Source: Chitinophagales bacterium | Lineage (GTDB): Bacteria > Bacteroidota > Bacteroidia > Chitinophagales > JAHDHT01 | Length of the DNA stretch: 5,667 nt | NCBI GenBank assembly: GCA_020631175.1 | Contig: JAHDHT010000022.1 | Span: forward strand, 19,300 to 24,966 | Reading direction: 5' to 3' | In this document: positions 1 through 4,309 of the stretch, piece by piece | Numbering within the stretch: the stretch's first letter is position 1 | Layout of the letters: the number at the start of each line of letters is the position of its first letter | Notes under the pieces: model-generated | Told to the model about the DNA's origin: nothing | Databases searched by the model: none | What the model saw: only the letters and a program-made list of their open reading frames with translations | Made by a program: the position numbers and the translations under genes

Positions 1-506
1 CCTTTTTCATATACCGCATCTAATGCTTTTTGCTTTTCTTCCTCGAAAACAGAACTGTATTTCTGTCCGAAATAGGTCATGCGTTGTTCTTCAGGAAGAC
101 CTAACATAGACTCCATAACTCTGAATTGAAAACTTTGAAAACCCGAAGCCGGGAATAAATAGTTTCTGAAATCTAAAAAATCTAATGGCGTCATGGTTTC
201 CATAATTGAAATCTGTTCAACCATTAGTTTCAAAATCTTTTCGACTCTTGTTAGCCTTCCAATAGCTACCGATAAACTACTTTCAATTACTTCATTGTCT
301 GCAAAAAATTCAATCACCGATTCCAGTTCATGAATAATTTGTTTGAACCATAATTCATAAACCTGATGTACGATAATGAATAACATTTCTTCATGTGCTG
401 ATTCACCAAGCTGTTCACTTCGTAAAACCTGTGCACTTAAAATTTCATCGATTTTCAGATAATTCTGATAATGTATGGTAGAGTATTTGCCTTTTTTTGA
501 ACTCAT
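1..506 (-). CDS. kynA: Tryptophan 2,3-dioxygenase, N-terminal part (runs off the left edge)
   Basis: This haem enzyme opens the indole ring of L-tryptophan with O2 to give N-formylkynurenine, the first step of the kynurenine pathway; it is cytosolic. My translation from ATG at 506 gives 168 complete residues, roughly the first half of a family member. Visible family signatures are YQNYLKIDEILSAQ (13-26), the helix HEEMLFIIVHQVYELWF (38-54) and DFRNYLFPASGFQSFQFR (112-129). By family knowledge, His47 in FIIVHQ matches the active-site histidine that contacts the substrate indole, and the arginines of the FRNYL..FQFR block bind the tryptophan carboxylate. The proximal haem histidine lies in the missing C-terminal half. 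The start is the only in-frame ATG before the conserved region. The gene lies 110 nt downstream of the patatin gene on the same strand, with its own promoter-like sequence, so it may be transcribed separately. Identification is firm; only the 3' half is unseen. Confidence 0.95.
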   Translation of the reverse strand, partial: MSSKKGKYSTIHYQNYLKIDEILSAQVLRSEQLGESAHEEMLFIIVHQVYELWFKQIIHELESVIEFFADNEVIESSLSVAIGRLTRVEKILKLMVEQISIMETMTPLDFLDFRNYLFPASGFQSFQFRVMESMLGLPEEQRMTYFGQKYSSVFEEEKQKALDAVYEK

Positions 507-533
507 TCGCTTTTTAAGTTTGTATGCGAATTG

Positions 534-563
534 CAAATTAATACTTCATCAGAAGCCTTACAA
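534..563 (-). promoter_or_regulatory. Bacteroidetes-type promoter for tryptophan 2,3-dioxygenase
   Basis: Read on the minus strand, TTG (563-561) is followed by exactly 19 nt and then TTAATTTG (541-534). The Flavobacterium/Bacteroides consensus is TTG, 17-23 nt, TAnnTTTG, so only the second base of the -7 box deviates. Transcription would begin roughly 7 nt downstream, leaving an A-rich leader of about 20 nt before the ATG at 506, which is typical of genes without a Shine-Dalgarno site. The rest of the 507-616 gap shows no gene and no convincing terminator for the patatin gene. The match is by eye, so readthrough from upstream cannot be excluded. Confidence 0.55.
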
Positions 564-616
564 TCCGTCCGATATAAAGTTACAAAAAACCTAGTCTGTC
601 TTTGGCTATTAAACGC

Positions 617-1390
617 TTAAGAGAGAATCCCGCATTTTTTGAAAGAAGCTTCTGTCATTTCTTCTTCTGCCTGCTCTAAGGCAAGCTTGAAAATATCATC
701 GATATAATTCGTGTCAAATGCACTGAACTGGCCATTACTGAAGGTAATGTTAAAATTGGTCGCACAAAATTTATGAGAAGAACTCGCATAGGTTAAAAGG
801 TTCTGAGACCGGGAAGCAACCTGAAGTGAATAGTTAATACTGCGAAATTTTACCGCCTTTATCCCGGGAGCATAACTGCCAATTAATATATCACAATCAT
901 CTTTAATCGGTTCAATCGGATAATTATTCATCACACCTCCATCCACATAAACTTTACCATCGATGTTGAGCGGACTAAAAAACAAAGGTATAGCACAGGA
1001 AGCCAGAACAGGTTTTCGAAGTTCTCCTTCATTAAAATATACAATTTCACCTTTTTCAAGATCGACGGCGGTTACTGTTAAAGGGATATTCAGTTCTTCA
1101 AATTTCTTTGGAATTACTGATGCAATGCTCTGCTCATATTTTTCGATATCGAACAATCCCGGTTTGTAGTAGGTAAGGGCAAAAAAGTCAAAAAGCGAAT
1201 TTTTCTTGAAAAACTGCAGCATTTCTTTGGTGCTGAGACCGGCAGCATATTGAGCACCAATCATAGCGCCGGCACTGGCTCCTGAGATTATATCTACTTT
1301 TATACCCAGCTCATTTAATCGATGTAAAAAGGCTATATGGGCGACGCCTTTAACTCCGCCACCACTTAGTATAAGTCCGGTTTTGGGCAT
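617..1390 (-). CDS. Patatin-like phospholipase (RssA-type acyl hydrolase)
   Basis: This is a serine acyl hydrolase of the patatin family, which usually cleaves ester bonds in phospholipids or other acyl lipids with a Ser-Asp dyad. All the core motifs of its 257 residues are present. The glycine-rich oxyanion loop SGGGVKGVAH is at 9-18, the nucleophile elbow GASAG at 37-41 (Ser39), and the DGG motif at 150-152 (Asp150) within YVDGGVMNNYP. There is no signal peptide or clear membrane helix, so the protein is probably cytosolic or peripheral at the inner membrane. The length fits the small bacterial, single-domain forms resembling RssA. The start ATG at 1390 sits just before the first beta strand (TGLILSGGG), and the gene begins only 9 nt after the metallopeptidase stop codon, so translation is probably coupled. 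The natural substrate cannot be told from sequence. Family call is very secure. Confidence 0.93.
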   Translation of the reverse strand: MPKTGLILSGGGVKGVAHIAFLHRLNELGIKVDIISGASAGAMIGAQYAAGLSTKEMLQFFKKNSLFDFFALTYYKPGLFDIEKYEQSIASVIPKKFEELNIPLTVTAVDLEKGEIVYFNEGELRKPVLASCAIPLFFSPLNIDGKVYVDGGVMNNYPIEPIKDDCDILIGSYAPGIKAVKFRSINYSLQVASRSQNLLTYASSSHKFCATNFNITFSNGQFSAFDTNYIDDIFKLALEQAEEEMTEASFKKCGILS

Positions 1391-1399
1391 TTCAAAAAA

Positions 1400-2263
1400 T
1401 TATAAATAGTCCGTATTAAAGGTGTCTCCCTGACTCAAATCACCGGTAGTAAATCCTTTCTTAAACCAACGCATACGTTGCTCTGAAGTACCATGGGTGA
1501 ATGAGTGAGGAATGATATATCCTTGCGTTTGTAATTGAATTCGATCATCACCGATAGCATTGGCAGCTCTTAAGGCTTCCTGAATATCACCATCATCTAA
1601 CAGGCCTTTTTTCTGTGTATGATGCGCCCATACGCCGGCGATAAAATCGGCTTGTAATTCTAATCGTACCGATAAATCATTGTAGCGCTTTTGACTGATT
1701 CTATTCTTTTGAGAATGTACCTGAGTGGTAATGCCCAATTGATGTTGTACATGATGCGCCACTTCATGCGCTACTACATATGCCATTGCGAAATCACCGG
1801 GAGCTCCGAAACGATTTTTCAGCTCTCCATAAAATGATAAATCTATATATAATTTCTGATCACCAGGGCAGTAAAATGGGCCCATTCCTGAACTGGCATT
1901 ACCGCAGGCAGATCTTACTCTTCCATCAAACAAAACAAGAGTTGGTTCTTTATATCTACGGTTAAAATACTGAGGGAATAATCGATTCCAGGTATCTTCT
2001 GTTTCTTTCAAAACGACAGAAACAAAAGTGGCCAGGTCATCACCTTCTCTTGGCTGATATTGCTGACCTTGTGATATTGCACCTCCGCCGGACATGCCTT
2101 CCATCCCACCTAAAATTGAGCTTGGATCGGCGTTAAATAAAAAGGCTAAAAGTAATACAATTACAATAGTTCCGCAGCCAATACCGCCGGCTCTTCTGGC
2201 GGTTCCACCGCCTCCACGACGGTCTTCAACATTTCGGCTGGTTTGTCTTCCTTGCCATTTCAT
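1400..2263 (-). CDS. Neutral zinc metallopeptidase, membrane-anchored (YpfJ / Zn_peptidase family)
   Basis: This 287-residue protein belongs to the putative neutral zinc metallopeptidase family (Pfam Zn_peptidase, YpfJ-like). The N-terminus (MKWQGRQTSRNVEDRRGGGG) is the hallmark of the family: a basic, glycine-rich cytosolic tail. A single membrane helix follows at about 27-43, then a Gly/Ser/Gln-rich linker (52-72) and the catalytic domain. The zinc site is HEVAH at 166-170 (His166, Glu167, His170), with the downstream LELQADFIAGVWAHH (201-215) supplying the likely third ligand, Glu202 or Asp206. Other family blocks are SACG (118-121) and FYCP (130-133). The predicted topology puts the catalytic domain in the periplasm. 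Its substrates are not known. It lies 43 nt after the sulfotransferase and 9 nt before the patatin gene, so it is the middle gene of a likely operon. I saw no separate promoter in the 43-nt gap. Family assignment is strong; function beyond peptidase is unproven. Confidence 0.94.
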   Translation of the reverse strand: MKWQGRQTSRNVEDRRGGGGTARRAGGIGCGTIVIVLLLAFLFNADPSSILGGMEGMSGGGAISQGQQYQPREGDDLATFVSVVLKETEDTWNRLFPQYFNRRYKEPTLVLFDGRVRSACGNASSGMGPFYCPGDQKLYIDLSFYGELKNRFGAPGDFAMAYVVAHEVAHHVQHQLGITTQVHSQKNRISQKRYNDLSVRLELQADFIAGVWAHHTQKKGLLDDGDIQEALRAANAIGDDRIQLQTQGYIIPHSFTHGTSEQRMRWFKKGFTTGDLSQGDTFNTDYL

Positions 2264-2306
2264 ATGTTAATCTCGTTTGTTTTCAATATAAGAATAAATG
2301 TGCGAA

Positions 2307-3140
2307 TCAAAAGCTATCAATAGCTGTCGTTTGACGAGCAATAAAGTCCTGAATATATGCCCAGTCTTCTGAATAGAAATTACGCACACTTTCCAAAGAA
2401 GATTTAGCAATTAATGGTTCATTTGAGACCTTATTTTTCATAAAAACCGGCGCTAAATAAAGGAAGAAATAGCTCTTTAACATCTGAGATCGTCTGAATA
2501 ACCATTTTTGAAGACGGTTTTCAGGCTGAGGTTGATCATAGCTAAACCATTTTGCATTGTACTTTCTTTTTAACTTTAACTGAGTCGGACTATAACTCTT
2601 ATGTTTCGGTTTTAAATTAATCTGGTCAATTTTAAAATCAGCATGGCAATACTGAGCAATAGCTTTTAAAAAAGTATCCGGTTTTTCTTTTAAAAGACGG
2701 CTGTCAAGAACCAACGGTTTGGCTTCAAAATTTTCTAATATAAAGTCAAGCATCGGACGGAAATACAAATCTTTTTGCTTCCAGGCTCCGCTATCTTTTT
2801 TAAGATCAATAAAATCTTCAAAACTTCCCGGAAAACCATTTTTTATATGCCGTCGGTACTGGGAAGCAATCCATTCATCATGCCTTCTAAATACAATGAT
2901 AATTTTGACCTTCGGAAACCGCTTTGCCATTTTTTCCATTTCTGTAAAAAATTGCCGGTCCATTTCTCTCGAATGCAGCATCTTTGAAGCAGAGGCATTT
3001 TCAAAATATTCAGGATAGTTTCTGAACTTCGAACGGTGCAGATAATAGATGTTGTCTAACTTTGGGAAAAACCTGTCCTGCAAAAAAGTGGAAGCCGCTT
3101 TACCTAATCCGCAATGAAAATATATTTCTCTATCTTTCAA
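2307..3140 (-). CDS. Sulfotransferase-family protein (PAPS-dependent type), TTG start
   Basis: This 277-residue protein resembles bacterial PAPS-dependent sulfotransferases, which move a sulfuryl group from PAPS to a sugar, lipid or other acceptor. The evidence is the N-terminal strand-loop-helix IYFHCGLGKAASTFLQ (6-21), which matches the 5'-phosphosulfate-binding loop (Lys14, Ser17, Thr18). A second block, VKIIIVFRRHDEWIASQYRR (78-97), matches the 3'-phosphate-binding strand and helix (Arg85 or Arg86, Ser93). The C-terminal part is Lys/Arg-rich with an aromatic-hydrophobic patch near 227-237 and no clear membrane helix. No ATG precedes the nucleotide-binding loop: the frame has a stop upstream, and TTG at 3140 is the best start; ATT at 3149 is the alternative. 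A perfect -7 box ends 34 nt upstream, which supports this. It heads the minus-strand cluster and is divergent from the lipoprotein gene. The acceptor is unknown. Fold call is good; true enzymatic activity is inferred. Confidence 0.8.
   Translation of the reverse strand: MKDREIYFHCGLGKAASTFLQDRFFPKLDNIYYLHRSKFRNYPEYFENASASKMLHSREMDRQFFTEMEKMAKRFPKVKIIIVFRRHDEWIASQYRRHIKNGFPGSFEDFIDLKKDSGAWKQKDLYFRPMLDFILENFEAKPLVLDSRLLKEKPDTFLKAIAQYCHADFKIDQINLKPKHKSYSPTQLKLKRKYNAKWFSYDQPQPENRLQKWLFRRSQMLKSYFFLYLAPVFMKNKVSNEPLIAKSSLESVRNFYSEDWAYIQDFIARQTTAIDSF
2312..2325 (-). other. Short inverted repeat overlapping the sulfotransferase 3' end
   Basis: AGCTAT and ATAGCT face each other across a 2-nt gap, directly before the TTTTGA that contains the stop codon. 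In RNA this could give a small 4-5 bp stem followed by four U residues. It is too weak and AT-rich to call a terminator. At most it could reduce readthrough into the metallopeptidase gene. Confidence 0.25.
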
Positions 3141-3173
3141 TAATGAAATGCCTTGATCTTCGTTTCAAAAACA

Positions 3174-3206
3174 CAAATTTAACTTAAAATGAAACATAAC
3201 ATTCAA
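3174..3206 (-). promoter_or_regulatory. Bacteroidetes-type promoter for the sulfotransferase cluster
   Basis: Read on the minus strand, TAAATTTG (3181-3174) is a perfect match to the TAnnTTTG -7 box. TTG (3206-3204) lies 22 nt upstream of it, near the upper end of the accepted 17-23 nt spacing, so the -33 element is less certain. The predicted transcript would start around 3167 and reach the TTG start codon at 3140 after a leader of about 27 nt. That leader length resembles the arrangement at the dioxygenase gene. The -33 element overlaps the first codons of the divergent lipoprotein gene, so the two genes probably affect each other's transcription. No equally good plus-strand promoter is visible for the lipoprotein; TATATTTC (3121-3128) and TATCTTTC (3131-3138) are one base off but lack a TTG at the right distance. 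Confidence 0.6.
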
Positions 3207-3635
3207 CGATTAACACAGATCTGTGGATGCTTATTTTTTATCCTCTTTTTGGCTGCTTGCGATCAGGCTCCTGAACCAGATTTTGTACAAGATCCAAAAT
3301 TTGAATGCAGCCCTTTTAGAACAGGCATTATTAACGACAATGATTTTCTCGTTGGTCAGCAAATTGATTCATTGGCGAGTGTGTATCAGCCTCAAATTAT
3401 CACCGGCGACGATCCCTTTGGACATATGCAAAATCTGGCATCTATAATTATCGATATCAATGCTGTTTGCGATACCAATCTGGCTGTTTTACAATGTTAT
3501 GCCTGCATCGAAACCTTCCCGCTTCAATCTGAAATCCGAATTTCACTTAATGATAATGGTAATACGATAGAGCGAATTATCGACATTAATACACCTTCAG
3601 ATGCGGTGATGACATTTGCCGGCATGCATGAGTGA
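3189..3635 (+). CDS. Small four-cysteine lipoprotein of unknown function
   Basis: I do not recognise this 148-residue protein. The N-terminus is a type II signal peptide: a basic start (MKHNIQR), a hydrophobic core at about 11-23, and the lipobox LAAC at 21-24, so Cys24 would be lipidated and the mature protein is about 125 residues. The next residues, DQAPEPDF, are acidic and proline-rich, acting as a tether; acidic residues near the lipid can favour surface display in Bacteroidetes, but this is not a clear match to a known export signal. The mature part has four more cysteines (40, 94, 103, 106), the last two as CYAC, which could form disulfides in the periplasm or outside the cell. Alternating hydrophobic stretches (SIIIDINAV, IRISLND, RIIDINT) suggest a small beta-rich fold. 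It is divergent from the sulfotransferase, 48 nt apart. A G-poor repeat begins 4 nt after its stop codon. The signal peptide makes it a convincing gene. Confidence 0.82.
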   Translation: MKHNIQRLTQICGCLFFILFLAACDQAPEPDFVQDPKFECSPFRTGIINDNDFLVGQQIDSLASVYQPQIITGDDPFGHMQNLASIIIDINAVCDTNLAVLQCYACIETFPLQSEIRISLNDNGNTIERIIDINTPSDAVMTFAGMHE

Positions 3636-3639
3636 TTTG

Positions 3640-3710
3640 AAGTTCAAGTATCAAGCCCAAGTGTCAAGTTCAGGGAAATTCAAATGTCAAATTCAAACTC
3701 AAATTCAAAA
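3640..3710 (+). repeat. Repeat A, copy 1 (C/A-rich, G-poor direct repeat)
   Basis: The sequence begins AAGTTCAAGTATCAAG and continues through CAAGTTCAGG into CAAA-rich words ending in CTCAAATTCAAA. The same ordered series of words recurs at 4121-4183, with a few substitutions and about 9 nt less in the CAAA section. Internally it is a chain of loose 6-7 nt units (CAAGTAT, CAAGCC, CAAGTGT, CAAGTTC). It starts 4 nt after the lipoprotein stop codon. Its nature is unknown; it could be a simple-sequence tract or the end of a composite repeat. Confidence 0.75.
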
Positions 3711-3724
3711 TTTCAGTAGAAAAA

Positions 3725-3784
3725 TTGTCTCGCTGGCGGGCGAGAGAATATATTCTCGAGGGGGAATCTTCGATTCCGAGGGTG
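3725..3784 (+). repeat. Repeat B, copy 1 (three potential hairpins)
   Basis: This 60-nt unit runs from TTGTC to GAGGGTG. Arm 1 pairs TCTCGC (3728-3733) with GCGAGA (3740-3745) around TGGCGG. Arm 2 is the perfect palindrome GAGAATATATTCTC (3744-3757), which overlaps arm 1 by two bases, so they may compete. Arm 3 is GGAATC-TTC-GATTCC (3763-3777). The constant words between arms are GGCGAG, CTCGAGGGG and CGAGGGTG. Read on the minus strand, arm 1 is followed by a short T-run, like an intrinsic terminator, but no minus-strand gene lies upstream to need it. The function is unknown. Confidence 0.8.
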
Positions 3785-3789
3785 GATAT

Positions 3790-3824
3790 TTGCCCTGCTG
3801 ACGGATGCATCAATCAAGATTGAA
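3790..3824 (+). repeat. Possible degenerate repeat B piece
   Basis: TTGCCCTGCTGACGG (3790-3804) resembles the TTGTCCCGCTGGCGG that opens repeat B copy 2, allowing one gap on each side and one substitution. It is followed not by the usual arms but by two other small palindromes, GATGCATC (3804-3811) and CAATC-AA-GATTG (3811-3822). It lies between the two full B copies. The resemblance is short and could be chance. Confidence 0.35.
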
Positions 3825-3832
3825 AAAGAAAT

Positions 3833-3896
3833 TTGTCCCGCTGGCGGGCGAGAGCATATATGCTCGAGGGGTTTGAGCAAAGCGAATACGAGGGTG
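3833..3896 (+). repeat. Repeat B, copy 2 (with compensatory change)
   Basis: This 64-nt unit is offset 108 nt from copy 1 and nearly identical to it over the first 40 nt. Differences are informative. The central palindrome is GAGCATATATGCTC (3852-3865), in which A has become C on one side and T has become G on the other, so pairing is kept. Arm 1 changes TCTCGC to TCCCGC, which breaks one pair with GCGAGA but allows CCCGC-TG-GCGGG instead. The third arm is replaced by an unrelated stretch (about 3872-3887) with only a weak TTTG/CAAA pairing, while the flanking words CGAGGGG and CGAGGGTG remain. Confidence 0.8.
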
Positions 3897-4084
3897 AAAT
3901 CACCTAAATAAACTTTCAGAAAGGAAATACCCAACCCGATTAATCATGCTCCCTGCTTTCCGTTCAAATGCCGATCAACTTCAGTCAGAAAACATTTCTT
4001 TTCCAAATTACTTTTTCGCGAAAGAAAACCCCATCCATCCAAAACCGGCATAACCACTTCAATCAGGCTTAGCTCGGTTTGTGT

Positions 4085-4116
4085 ACCCCTCGCAGCAAGA
4101 ACCCTTCGCTCGCCGG
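4085..4116 (-). repeat. Possible inverted, degenerate repeat B piece
   Basis: On the minus strand, GGCGAG (4114-4109) and CGAGGGG (4092-4086) occur in the same order as in repeat B, framing a 16-nt insert in place of the palindrome. The insert itself pairs poorly. Only the framing words match, so this is a tentative assignment. It lies 5 nt before repeat A copy 2. Confidence 0.3.
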
Positions 4117-4120
4117 TTTA

Positions 4121-4183
4121 AAGTTCAAGTAACAAGTGCAAGTATCAAGTTCAGGAAAACTCAAACTCAAACTCAAATTCAAA
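4121..4183 (+). repeat. Repeat A, copy 2
   Basis: This direct copy of the 3640-3710 sequence begins AAGTTCAAGTAACAAG, passes through CAAGTATCAAGTTCAGG, and ends CTCAAATTCAAA. The CAAA section is about 9 nt shorter than in copy 1, as expected for slippage in a simple repeat. Together the two copies flank the B-repeat block, giving an A-B-b-B-(b inverted)-A layout spanning about 540 nt. Confidence 0.72.
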
Positions 4184-4309
4184 GAAGCAAGATCGGCTTT
4201 GCTTGAGAGTGTGGCATGTTAAATAAAAAGACGCTATTTTGAATCAAATAAGTAAAAACAACTGCTTACGGCAAACTGCTAACTAAAGAACAAATCGTAC
4301 ATTTAATGT

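Larger units (their letters stand above)
3636..4309. other. Gene-free, repeat-rich intergenic block
   Basis: This 674-nt stretch between two plus-strand genes holds no believable coding sequence; its open frames run through repeats and have no protein-like features. In order it contains repeat A copy 1, repeat B copy 1, a degenerate B-like piece, repeat B copy 2, about 190 nt of low-complexity sequence, a degenerate inverted B-like piece, repeat A copy 2 and about 125 nt of AT-rich leader to the M28 gene. A perfect 10-nt palindrome TTTCGCGAAA lies at 4014-4023. In the leader, TATTTTG at 4235-4241 is one base short of a -7 box and lacks a -33 TTG at the right distance, so I cannot place the M28 promoter. 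An 11-nt near-perfect inverted repeat, TTTGAATCAAA, follows at 4238-4248. I see no clear terminator for the lipoprotein gene. Confidence 0.75.

Noticed and set aside
2719..3018. Two plus-strand open frames of 99 and 70 residues
   Set aside because: Both are antisense shadows of the sulfotransferase and show no recognisable features. Shorter shadows at 963-1169, 1780-1965 and 3223-3447 were dropped for the same reason.
3720..3745. Minus-strand intrinsic terminator formed by B arm 1 and a T-run
   Set aside because: The shape is plausible, but both flanking genes are on the plus strand, so there is no known transcript for it to end.
3616..3801. A 61-residue plus-strand open frame overlapping the lipoprotein end
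   Set aside because: It is made of the A and B repeats in translation and overlaps a convincing gene in another frame.
3713..3934. A 73-residue minus-strand open frame across the B repeats
   Set aside because: Its protein repeats a SRPPA-type stretch only because it reads both repeat copies. There is no start context, domain or neighbour support.
3640..4183. CRISPR array
   Set aside because: Repeat units are too few, of unequal spacing, and internally simple or palindromic. There are no uniform spacers and no cas genes.
4298..4305. TACATTTA as a -7 box for the M28 gene
   Set aside because: It is one base off consensus but ends 5 nt before the start codon, so transcription would begin at or inside the gene, and no TTG lies at the right distance upstream.
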